Shown here piece after piece: positions 42,322 to 50,380 of a stretch of DNA of 62,393 nt; the stretch's first letter is position 1, and every line of letters begins with the position of its first letter. The notes below the pieces were generated by a model. It did not search any database and was not told the origin of the DNA. It saw only the letters and a program-made list of their open reading frames with translations. The stretch comes from Chitinasiproducens palmae (GTDB lineage: Bacteria > Pseudomonadota > Gammaproteobacteria > Burkholderiales > Burkholderiaceae): assembly GCF_900095735.1 (NCBI RefSeq), contig NZ_FNLO01000012.1:1-62393 (forward strand), given 5' to 3'. A program made the position numbers and the translations under genes.

Positions 42322-43608
42322 ATGAACGTTTTGCAAGGCACCGTCGAAGCAGTCCAGCGCCCGCAGGCGCGTCCACCCACACGCCGTTGGTTTTCGTTCC
42401 TCGGCGCGGGCGCCATGGTTGCCGTGGGCTACATGGACCCAGGCAACTGGGCGACCGATCTGGCCGCGGGCGCTCAGTTCGGTTACAACCTGCTGTTCGT
42501 CGTGTTGGTGGCCAGCGTCGCCGGCATGTTGCTGCAGTGGATCGCTTCGCGCGTGGGTCTGGTCACCCGCCGCGATCTAGCCGAACTGTGCCGCGAGTAC
42601 TGTGGACCGAAAGTCGCGACCGCCCTGTGGCTCGCGGCTGAAGTCGCGATTGTCGCTTGCGACGTGGCCGAGGTGGTCGGCAGCGCGGTGGCGCTTCAGC
42701 TCTTGCTCGGCATTTCGCTGACGAGCGGTGTACTGCTCTCGGCGATCGGCACGATCGCCCTGCTGTCCCTGCGCTCCCTGGGCGCCCGCGCGGTCGAGAT
42801 CGCGATTACCTTCCTGATCGTTTTTGTCGCCGCGTCGCTGGCGGCGCAACTGGCTGCCGCCCACCCCGACTGGCATGCCGTGGCAGCCGGCGTCCGCCCG
42901 TCGCCGGAATTGCTTCGTCACGCGGGCATGGTCTGGCTGGCAGCGGGGATCCTGGGCGCGACCGTGATGCCCCACAACCTGTATCTGCATTCCGCGCTGG
43001 TCAAACGGCATGCGCCGGACGGCATGCCGAGCCAGATCCGTCTGGCTTTGCGCAGCGTCAACATCGATACGATCGGCGCCCTGGTGTTTGCCTTCCTGAT
43101 CAACGCGGGCTTGCTGGTCGTCGCGGCCGCGGTGTTCCACGAAGCGGGACAGACGCAGCTGGACGATCTGGCCGAAGCGCACCGGCTGCTCACCCCCTTG
43201 GTCGGCGCCGGCTGGGCAGGGCCGCTGTTCGCCGCCGCACTGTTGGCATGCGGCCTGAACTCGACAGTCACTGGCACCCTCGCCGGACAGGTGGTGATGG
43301 AGGGCTTCACCCGCTTGCGCATCCGGCCATGGCAGCGTGCCCTGCTGACGCGTGCGCTCGCGCTCGCGCCGGCACTCGCCGCGGTCGCGTGGTTCGGCGA
43401 CGGCAGCTCGAATCGCCTGTTGGTCAGCAGTCAGGTGGTGCTCTCGCTACAGTTGCCGTTGGCGATCGTACCGATGATGATTTTCGCGACTCGGCCTTCC
43501 CTGATGGGGCCGTGGCGGGTGCGCGGCCTGCCGCTGGTCGCGGCATGGGCCTTCACCGGCGGTCTCGTGATCCTCAACGGCGCACTGCTCTGGCAGACGC
43601 TCGCCTAG
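42322..43608 (+). CDS. mntH: Nramp-family manganese transporter MntH
   Basis: Proton-coupled Mn2+/Fe2+ importer of the Nramp family, 428 residues with about 11 hydrophobic segments. The metal-site motifs are DPGNW in helix 1 (GYMDPGNWATDLAAG) and MPHNLYLHS in helix 6. The start at 42322 has GGAGAGGA upstream; the frame is open further back to 42259, but that part overlaps the palindromic leader. It is followed 89 bp later by ohr. Manganese uptake fits the other oxidative-stress functions nearby. Confidence 0.93.
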   Translation: MNVLQGTVEAVQRPQARPPTRRWFSFLGAGAMVAVGYMDPGNWATDLAAGAQFGYNLLFVVLVASVAGMLLQWIASRVGLVTRRDLAELCREYCGPKVATALWLAAEVAIVACDVAEVVGSAVALQLLLGISLTSGVLLSAIGTIALLSLRSLGARAVEIAITFLIVFVAASLAAQLAAAHPDWHAVAAGVRPSPELLRHAGMVWLAAGILGATVMPHNLYLHSALVKRHAPDGMPSQIRLALRSVNIDTIGALVFAFLINAGLLVVAAAVFHEAGQTQLDDLAEAHRLLTPLVGAGWAGPLFAAALLACGLNSTVTGTLAGQVVMEGFTRLRIRPWQRALLTRALALAPALAAVAWFGDGSSNRLLVSSQVVLSLQLPLAIVPMMIFATRPSLMGPWRVRGLPLVAAWAFTGGLVILNGALLWQTLA

Positions 43609-43697
43609 TGCGCAAGGGCCACCGCTTGCGGGCCCGCTCCCTGGAGCAAGTTGTTCCCAACGCAAGCCCCGATTAATCGCCCACAAAGGAGATGACA

Positions 43698-44120
43698 ATG
43701 GCAACCAAATACACCGGCATCGCCACCAGCACCGGCGGACGCGACGGACGCTCCCGCTCGGACGATGGCACGATCGACCTGAAGCTGACCGTCCCGAAAG
43801 GCCTCGGCGGCGCCGATGCGCCAGGGACCAATCCCGAGCAGTTGTTCGCGGCTGGCTATTCCGCCTGTTTCCTCGGCGCGCTGAAACTGCTGGCCGGCAA
43901 GGACGGCGTGCGCATCAGTCCGGACGCGAAGGTGACGGCCGAAGTCTCGATCGGCGACGCCGAGGGCAAGCCGGGTTTGGCGCTGTCGACCGTGCTGCGC
44001 ATCTCGTCGCCCGGCACCGACCGCGCGGCACTGGAAGCCGCGGTGCAGAAAGCCCATGAGTTCTGCCCGTATTCACGCGCCACGCGCGGCAACATGCCGG
44101 TGGAACTGGTCATCGAATAA
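43698..44120 (+). CDS. ohr: organic hydroperoxide resistance protein Ohr
   Basis: Thiol peroxidase of the Ohr/OsmC family that reduces organic hydroperoxides, using lipoylated proteins as reductant in studied members. It has 140 residues. Both cysteines are present: GYSACFLGAL and HEFCPYSRATRGN. N-terminal YTGIATSTGGRDGRS is diagnostic. The ATG at 43698 sits 6 bases after AAAGGAG; the ATG at 43692 is too close. No ohrR gene is adjacent. Confidence 0.95.
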   Translation: MATKYTGIATSTGGRDGRSRSDDGTIDLKLTVPKGLGGADAPGTNPEQLFAAGYSACFLGALKLLAGKDGVRISPDAKVTAEVSIGDAEGKPGLALSTVLRISSPGTDRAALEAAVQKAHEFCPYSRATRGNMPVELVIE

Positions 44121-44198
44121 GGCCGCCGGCGCCCGTCGGCGACCGACCCTGGTCCGCCGACGGGGCGTCGCCACAACCGCCGGGCGAACCGCTGGATG

Positions 44199-44234
44199 AG
44201 CCGCCCGGTAAGCCGCCCGGTAAGCCGCCCGGTA
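44199..44234. repeat. 12-bp tandem repeat AGCCGCCCGGTA x3
   Basis: Three perfect copies followed by a partial AGCCGC, in the 236-bp gap between ohr and pldA. Confidence 0.9.
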
Positions 44235-44356
44235 AGCCGCGCCGGCCGCGCGCGTGGCGGCCGGGCAACGTCGGAAGACAGCGTTACGGGTATAGTCGTG
44301 CCACGCGCCGGCCGGAGCCGGCGCTCGCTGTTCCGCCTTTCCGACGTAAGGACCCG

Positions 44357-45721
44357 ATGACCGCCCGCCTCGCCCCTTCCGACGCCCCAGCCGGCGTCGC
44401 AACCCCGCTCGTTCAACGACTTCGCACGCACCGCCGGGCGGGCCCGCCGCTGCGCGCGACATCACTCCGCGCTGCAGTGCTGGCAACGACCGCGTTGGCG
44501 GCCGCCGGGGCGCGGGCGGACGTTGCGGTCGTGCAGCCGCCGGCCGTGGTTGCCGCCGACCAGCCGCTCACGGTCACGTTGGTCTTTTCCCACGATGATG
44601 CCAACGGGCGGGTCCAGCGTTTCGACGTGCCGCCGACCATCGCGGTGGCCGTGCAACAAGGCGACAGCGAAGCGGTGCAGACAGTGACGCTTCAGCGTGC
44701 CGGCAATGCGCCGGCGCAACTGGCGCTGCATACCGGCGGCTTCCGCAAGGTCGCGTACACGGCGAGCTGGCCCGACCGGCTGCGCGGTGCGGTCAGGGTG
44801 CAAGTGGCGGGCTACAACACGGCGCCGGCGCTCGTCACGCTCGATCGCGGGCGCCGACAGGACGAGACCGTCGCCGACAACCAGGCGCAGCGCGAAACCG
44901 CGCCGCCGCCCGCCGGGATCGCCGCCGCCCCGGAAGCGGCCAGCGGCGCGGCGGTGGCCGCCGCCGGGGCACCGGTGGCAACCACTGCGGGTGCCCAGCC
45001 GCTGCCGGAAAGCCGCCTGTCGTTCTACGAACCGTTCTATGTCGGTGTGGGACGCAACGGCGACACGAACGCGCGGTTCCAGCTGAGCTTCAAGTACCGC
45101 GTCATCATGCCGGCCGATCCGCGCTCGCGCGCGCTTTTCGACAACCTGTACTTCGGCTACACGCAGACCTCGATCTGGGACCTGAGCGCCGAGTCCCGTC
45201 CGTTCCGCGACACCAGCTACAAACCGTCGCTGTTCTATTACGTGCCGGACCTGGGCATCAAGTCCAGCTGGTTTGAGTCGCTTGGCGTCCAGGCCGGCCT
45301 GGAACATGAATCGAACGGTCGCTCCGGCGAGCGGTCGCGCAGCATCAACACCGCGTACGTACAGCCGATCGTGCGTTTCGCGATGCCGGCCGCGACGCAA
45401 CTGACCTTGATGCCGAAGTTCTATTACTACCTCCAGAAGAGCGAGAACCCAGACATCATGGCGTATCGCGGCTTCGCCGACCTGACATTCAAGTATGGTC
45501 GTCCGGACGCGCTTGAACTGCGCACCACGCTGCGCAAGGGCAACCACGCCTGGAACGGCAGCGTCGATGCACAGTTGACCTATCCGCTCCAAAAACTGCT
45601 GGGCGGCGCCTGGGGCGGCTACCTGTGGCTCGGTTACTTCAACGGCTACGGCGAAGACCTGCTGGATTACAACGGGCGTCAGCACTGGAACGTGCGGATC
45701 GGCTACAGCATCGCGCGCTGA
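44357..45721 (+). CDS. pldA: outer-membrane phospholipase A (OMPLA)
   Basis: Outer-membrane Ca2+-dependent phospholipase A1/A2, 454 residues. The C-terminal barrel holds the catalytic His and Ser in GLEHESNGRSGERSRS, with the supporting Asn in SINTAYVQP. These match the HDSNGRS and Asn of E. coli PldA. The signal peptide core (LRAAVLATTALAAAGARA) begins about 36 residues in, after a long N-region. A beta-rich N-terminal extension with an Ala/Pro linker (about residues 170-215) precedes the barrel and is not in the E. coli enzyme. AAGGA precedes the ATG. Confidence 0.92.
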   Translation: MTARLAPSDAPAGVATPLVQRLRTHRRAGPPLRATSLRAAVLATTALAAAGARADVAVVQPPAVVAADQPLTVTLVFSHDDANGRVQRFDVPPTIAVAVQQGDSEAVQTVTLQRAGNAPAQLALHTGGFRKVAYTASWPDRLRGAVRVQVAGYNTAPALVTLDRGRRQDETVADNQAQRETAPPPAGIAAAPEAASGAAVAAAGAPVATTAGAQPLPESRLSFYEPFYVGVGRNGDTNARFQLSFKYRVIMPADPRSRALFDNLYFGYTQTSIWDLSAESRPFRDTSYKPSLFYYVPDLGIKSSWFESLGVQAGLEHESNGRSGERSRSINTAYVQPIVRFAMPAATQLTLMPKFYYYLQKSENPDIMAYRGFADLTFKYGRPDALELRTTLRKGNHAWNGSVDAQLTYPLQKLLGGAWGGYLWLGYFNGYGEDLLDYNGRQHWNVRIGYSIAR

Positions 45722-45825
45722 CGCTTGCCCGCACCGGCGGCAGGGGCAATGCCCGGCGGCCTGCCTTGCGATAATGTCTGCCTGCCTGCTCACCGGCCGC
45801 TTGGCCACGCCCGCTGGAGTTCCCG

Positions 45826-46038
45826 ATGTCCGACCTGCACGACCGCCCCGACAGCCCCTGCATCGGCATCTGCTCGACGTTGTTCGACGAGGTTTGCCAG
45901 GGCTGCGGACGCACCGCGCTCGAGGTGTCGAACTGGGTGTTCATGAACGAGGCCGAGCGGCGCGCGGTGTGGGACCGGATCGAGCGCGAGGGCACGGCCA
46001 TCCGCTTCCGCCGGCAGGCGGCGGCCGGCCAGCGCTAA
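45826..46038 (+). CDS. DUF1289 family protein, 70 aa
   Basis: Small cysteine-rich protein (SPCIGICSTLFDEVCQGCGRTALEVSNW) matching the DUF1289 pattern. Four cysteines, CxxxC and CxxC, could bind zinc or an iron-sulfur cluster; function is unknown. It lies about 100 bp after pldA on the same strand. Confidence 0.88.
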   Translation: MSDLHDRPDSPCIGICSTLFDEVCQGCGRTALEVSNWVFMNEAERRAVWDRIEREGTAIRFRRQAAAGQR

Positions 46039-46240
46039 CGCCGCGCCGCATCGCCGCGCCCGCCAGACAATAGCGAGCAATGTCGAGCAATCTGGAACGC
46101 TTGCGATCGGTTCGAACCTCTTTCGTCCCGTTTCGATCCGTTTCGACCTGCTTTTCGACATTTCGTCCCGCTTCGCCACCCGTCGTCCTCCCTTGACCGC
46201 TCTCGACGCGAGGCCGGCCGTCGAATTCGCCAGCGACGCG

Positions 46241-47278
46241 CTATTGCAGCAGCGGCGAAGTCGCACCGTCGATTGCCACGCCCTCGATGTGCGCCGCGCC
46301 GACCAACATCGCCAGATACTGCGAGACGGCGCGCCGCCAGACCGATTCGGCCAGTTGCCTGCGTATCGCCTCGCGGACTGCCTCGAACGGCAGTGCGCGC
46401 CCTTCCATGCGCTCGTCGACGATAACCACGTGCACGCCATAGCGGCTCTCGATCGGATGCAAGCACAGGCCGCACGGCAGTGCGAACAGCGCGCGCTCGA
46501 ACTCCGGCACGGTCTGTCCCTTGCTGATCTGGCCAAGCGCGCCACCCTGCTGCCGTGACGGACAGTCGGAATGCGCACTGGCCAGTGCCGTGAACGGCGC
46601 GCCGTCGCGTAACCTGCCAAGCAGGTCCACGGCCTGCGCTCTGGCGCGGCTGCGCGCCGCGGCGTCGGCCGGCGCACAGGCCAGCAGGATATGACGCACG
46701 GCGAGTAGCGGCGCGGTGCGGAAGCGGTCCCGGTTGGCCTCGTAGTAACGCAGCACTGCCCGCTGCTCCACGTCGGGCAGAGCCACCTCGCGGGCCAGCA
46801 ACGCGCGCGTGCGAGCTTCCTCGTGGGATTCGCCGGCATGAGATTCGGAGCCGTCATGCCATGCCGACGCAGCATCGTGACGGTCCTGCGCGGCACCGGC
46901 GGCGCCCGCGCCGACGGACTGACACGCTTCGTCGGCGAGATCATGCGCCTGCCAGGCCCGCGCCGGTGCTGGCGGATCGATGCCCAGCGCGTGCGCGCGC
47001 TGCCGCAGCAATTCGCGAATCGCCAGCGCGACCGAAGCCTGTTGCAGCGCTGTCTCGCGATCGCCAGCCGGATGGTATTGCAATTCGGCGGCAAGCTCGG
47101 CCGTCGAGATCTCGACCCCGTTGACGCGCAGCGGTCGCACGGCCGGGCCGGTGTCGCGAGGCGCCGGGGCTTCGGACAAGGCCGGCACCGCATGCAGCGG
47201 GATCGTCGTCCGGCGTCTTCCCGTATCGCCGCGCGCGGCGTCGAACTCGCTCACGGTGGCGTCGTTGCAGCAACTCAT
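46241..47278 (-). CDS. parvulin-type peptidyl-prolyl isomerase of the nar operon
   Basis: Peptidyl-prolyl cis-trans isomerase with a C-terminal parvulin (PpiC/NifM-like) domain: VRHILLAC, then QGGALGQISKGQTVPEFERALFAL and YGVHVVIVDER. It has 345 residues. No export signal is seen, so it should act in the cytoplasm. It starts MSCC at 47278 after GAGGAG, 10 bp downstream of narI, and so is the last gene of the nar operon. A chaperone role in NarGHI maturation is likely from context. The Asp/His/Ala-rich middle looks like a flexible linker. Confidence 0.87.
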   Translation of the reverse strand: MSCCNDATVSEFDAARGDTGRRRTTIPLHAVPALSEAPAPRDTGPAVRPLRVNGVEISTAELAAELQYHPAGDRETALQQASVALAIRELLRQRAHALGIDPPAPARAWQAHDLADEACQSVGAGAAGAAQDRHDAASAWHDGSESHAGESHEEARTRALLAREVALPDVEQRAVLRYYEANRDRFRTAPLLAVRHILLACAPADAAARSRARAQAVDLLGRLRDGAPFTALASAHSDCPSRQQGGALGQISKGQTVPEFERALFALPCGLCLHPIESRYGVHVVIVDERMEGRALPFEAVREAIRRQLAESVWRRAVSQYLAMLVGAAHIEGVAIDGATSPLLQ

Positions 47279-47288
47279 GATTGTCTCC

Positions 47289-47969
47289 TCAGGCCCGCTG
47301 CCGAACAATCTGATAGCGCCGCATCAGATACCAGACCGGCGCACTGAGGAAATGCACCAGCCGCGTGAAGGGGAACAGCACGAACAGCGTCAGTCCGAGG
47401 AACACATGCGCCTTGTACACGAGGCTGGTGGCCGCGATTGCCTCGGCTGCCGCGTAGGGACGCAGCGTCACGATGTTCTGCGCCCAGGCACCGAGCAACA
47501 GCATGACCGAGCCATCGAGGTGTTCCGTCGACGCGAAGATGGTCGCCAGGCCGAGCAGCAGTTGAACCAGCAGCACCAGCAGGATCATGATGTCCGAGAA
47601 CGTCGAGCTCTTGCGCACGCGCAGGTTCGTCAGGCGACGCCATGTCAGCATCGTGAGCCCGACCAGCGCGAGGACGCCGAAAAACCCGCCGCTGACCATC
47701 GCCAGCATCTGCTTGTGCGCGCTGCTGATCAGATGATGATAGAGCGCGGGCGGCGTCAGCAGGCCGACGAAGTGTCCGGCCAGAATGAACAACACGCCAA
47801 CGTGGAACAGGTTGCTCGCCACGCGCATGTGACGGGGCGCAAGCATCTGGCTCGAATGTGCCTTCCAGGTGTATTGCGCCAGATCGAAACGCGCCCAGCA
47901 GCCCAGCAGCAGCACGGCGACCGCAACATACGGATAGACGCCGAACAGCAGGAACGAAAGTTTGTCCAT
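47289..47969 (-). CDS. narI: respiratory nitrate reductase gamma subunit NarI
   Basis: Membrane cytochrome b that takes electrons from quinol and passes them to NarH. It has 226 residues and five hydrophobic helices. The heme ligands are in NLFHVGVLFILAGHFVG and in KAHVFLGLTLFVLFPFTRLVH. It starts 3 bp after narJ. Confidence 0.96.
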   Translation of the reverse strand: MDKLSFLLFGVYPYVAVAVLLLGCWARFDLAQYTWKAHSSQMLAPRHMRVASNLFHVGVLFILAGHFVGLLTPPALYHHLISSAHKQMLAMVSGGFFGVLALVGLTMLTWRRLTNLRVRKSSTFSDIMILLVLLVQLLLGLATIFASTEHLDGSVMLLLGAWAQNIVTLRPYAAAEAIAATSLVYKAHVFLGLTLFVLFPFTRLVHFLSAPVWYLMRRYQIVRQRA

Positions 47970-47972
47970 GAT

Positions 47973-48827
47973 TCAACTCCGGGCCGCTTCGGCCCCTCGG
48001 GTTCTGACGAAATCCACCCAGTGCATCGGCACCGCGATCGGCTCGGGCAGGCCCTGAGCCGCATGCGCCGCATGAGCCACATGAGCCGCGTGCGGCTCGG
48101 GAGGCTCGGCCGGCATCGGAGGCGGGCCGCCGGCGCGCTCGGTGGATGCGCAGCCGCTTGCGCAGCCCTGCTGGCCAGCGGCGAGAAAACTGACCTGCTC
48201 CTCTGCCCAGGCGCGATCGAGGGCTTCCAGCGAATCGTCATCCTGTGCCGCGTGGGCCCCGGCGCCCTGCCCGAGCGGTCCATCGACGGAGGCGTCCGCG
48301 GCGTCGATGGCGTCGACGCCGTCAGCGTGGCCGGCGATGTCGAGCAGCGCCCGGAAGATCGTTGCGTACGGGCTCTGCCGCTCGTCAAGCCGCTTGGCCA
48401 GCAGCGCCAGCAGATGCGCGACGTCCGCGAGCCCTTCGCACGCGCCGGCGGCGTCGCGCGTCGACAGGAATTCGAGATACAGCGGGATGTGGTCGGGCAG
48501 CTCGTTGCGCCCGATCGCGAAGCCCGCCGCGTGATAGTGCGCGAGCAGATCGACCATCGCCTGGCCGCGATCGCGCGACTCACCGTGCACGTGCTCGAAC
48601 AACAGCAGGGACAGGTGCCGGCCGCGGTCGAACAGCCCGTCGTAGCGCTCCTGCACGTCGAGCAGATCGTTCATCGTCAGCTCGTCGAGCAGGGCCAGCA
48701 GTGCCCGTCGGCGATCCGGCCCGATTTCCCGCGCCTGCCGGATGGCGTCGGCCAGCGCCTCGCGCCCATCGACCAGTTCGCTGCACGGATAGTCCAGCAG
48801 CAAGGACGCGACTTTCAGAATTCGCAT
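47973..48827 (-). CDS. narJ: nitrate reductase assembly chaperone NarJ
   Basis: TorD-like chaperone needed for molybdenum cofactor insertion into NarG. It has 284 residues, about 50 longer than E. coli NarJ. The core (1-165) has LLDYPCSELV, RYDGLFDRGRHLSLLLFEHVHGESRDRG and LPDHIPLYLEFLS. The rest is low complexity: Ala/Asp-rich at about 163-200, then HAAHVAHAAHAAQG at 246-259 encoded by 9-bp-like repeats, before a conserved-looking end MHWVDFVR. It starts 3 bp after narH. Confidence 0.94.
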   Translation of the reverse strand: MRILKVASLLLDYPCSELVDGREALADAIRQAREIGPDRRRALLALLDELTMNDLLDVQERYDGLFDRGRHLSLLLFEHVHGESRDRGQAMVDLLAHYHAAGFAIGRNELPDHIPLYLEFLSTRDAAGACEGLADVAHLLALLAKRLDERQSPYATIFRALLDIAGHADGVDAIDAADASVDGPLGQGAGAHAAQDDDSLEALDRAWAEEQVSFLAAGQQGCASGCASTERAGGPPPMPAEPPEPHAAHVAHAAHAAQGLPEPIAVPMHWVDFVRTRGAEAARS

Positions 48828-48830
48828 CGC

Positions 48831-50369
48831 TCATTCCTCCCACAGTTGGACGGTCTTGACGGCATCGCGGCGCGTGGCCTTGCGCGCGCCGAACATGTTT
48901 ACCTCCGAAGTGCCGCTGCAGCCGCTGCCGAAACTGAAGCCGCAGCCGGAGCGCACGGCAAACGCATCACTCGCCGCTTCCTCCCGATGCGCGCTCGGTA
49001 TCACGTAGCGATCCTCGTAGTTCGCGATCGCGAGATAGCGATACATGTCCTCCACTTGCGCCTCGCTCAAGCCGACATCGTCGAGCACGGCCAGATCGCG
49101 CACGCCGTCGACCTGCTGCGCACGCTTGTAGGCGCGCATCGCCAGCAGGCGCTTGAGCGCCAGGCGCACTGGCCGCTCGTCGCCGGCAGTCAGCAGGTTG
49201 GCCAGGTAGCGCAGCGGAATGCGCAGGCTGTCGACATCGGGCAGGCCGCCGGCCATCGCGACCTGGCCGGTGGCGGCCGCGTTCTGGATCGGCGACAGCG
49301 GCGGCACGTACCAAACCATCGGCAAGGTGCGGTACTCCGGATGCAGCGGCAGCGCCAGTCGCCAGTCCACTGCCAGCTTGTACACCGGCGAGGCCTGCGC
49401 GGCCGCGATCACCGAGTCGTCGATGCCGTCCCGGCGCGCCTGGGCGATGACCTCGGGATCGAATGGATCGAGAAAGATTTCCAGCTGTTTCTCGTACAGG
49501 TCCTGCGTGCTCTCGGTGGCGGCAACCTCGCGGATGCGGTCCGCGTCGTAGAGCAGCACGCCCAGATAGCGGATGCGGCCGACGCAGGTTTCCGCGCAGA
49601 CGGTCGGCATGCCGGCCTCCACGCGTGGATAGCAGAAGATGCACTTCTCGGACTTGCCGCTCTTCCAGTTGTAATAGATCTTCTTGTACGGACAGCCGCT
49701 GATGCACATGCGCCAGCCGCGACACTTCTCCTGATCGATCAGCACGATGCCGTCCTCCTCGCGCTTGTAGATCGCGCCGCTCGGGCACGATGCCGCGCAC
49801 GCCGGGTTCAGGCAGTGTTCGCACAGCCGCGGCAGGTACATCATGAAGGTGTTCTCGTACTCGCCGTAGATGTCGGCCTGCACCTTCTCGAAATTGCTGT
49901 CGCGGCGTCGCTTGGCGAACTCGCCGCCGAGAATTTCCTCCCAGTTGGGGCCCCACTCGATCTTCTCCATGCGTTCGCCGGAGATCGCCGAGCGTGGCCG
50001 CGCCACCGGCTGATGCTGACCGAGCGGCGCGGTGTGCAGCTGCTGATAGTCGAAATCGAACGGCTCGTAGTAGTCATCGATGGACGGCAGATCGGGATTG
50101 GCGAAGATGTTGGCCAGCACGCGGAACTTGCCGCCGATGCGCGGCCGGATCGCGCCGTCGGCGTGGCGAACCCAGCCGCCGTGCCACTTGCCCTGGTCTT
50201 CCCAGGCCTTCGGATAGCCGATGCCGGGCTTGGACTCGACATTGTTGAACCACGCGTACTCCATGCCCTCCCGGCTGGTCCAGACGTTCTTGCAGGTCAC
50301 CGAGCAGGTGTGGCAGCCGATGCATTTGTCGAGGTTCAAAACCATGCCGACTTGCGAGCGAATTTTCAT
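48831..50369 (-). CDS. narH: nitrate reductase beta subunit NarH
   Basis: Iron-sulfur electron-transfer subunit, 512 residues. The cysteine clusters for three [4Fe-4S] and one [3Fe-4S] centre are visible: CIGCHTCSVTCK, CEHCLNPACAASCP, CRGWRMCISGCPYKK (with the Trp that marks the 3Fe cluster) and CIFC...CAETC. It starts 11 bp after narG. Confidence 0.97.
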   Translation of the reverse strand: MKIRSQVGMVLNLDKCIGCHTCSVTCKNVWTSREGMEYAWFNNVESKPGIGYPKAWEDQGKWHGGWVRHADGAIRPRIGGKFRVLANIFANPDLPSIDDYYEPFDFDYQQLHTAPLGQHQPVARPRSAISGERMEKIEWGPNWEEILGGEFAKRRRDSNFEKVQADIYGEYENTFMMYLPRLCEHCLNPACAASCPSGAIYKREEDGIVLIDQEKCRGWRMCISGCPYKKIYYNWKSGKSEKCIFCYPRVEAGMPTVCAETCVGRIRYLGVLLYDADRIREVAATESTQDLYEKQLEIFLDPFDPEVIAQARRDGIDDSVIAAAQASPVYKLAVDWRLALPLHPEYRTLPMVWYVPPLSPIQNAAATGQVAMAGGLPDVDSLRIPLRYLANLLTAGDERPVRLALKRLLAMRAYKRAQQVDGVRDLAVLDDVGLSEAQVEDMYRYLAIANYEDRYVIPSAHREEAASDAFAVRSGCGFSFGSGCSGTSEVNMFGARKATRRDAVKTVQLWEE

Positions 50370-50380
50370 GATCGCGCTCC

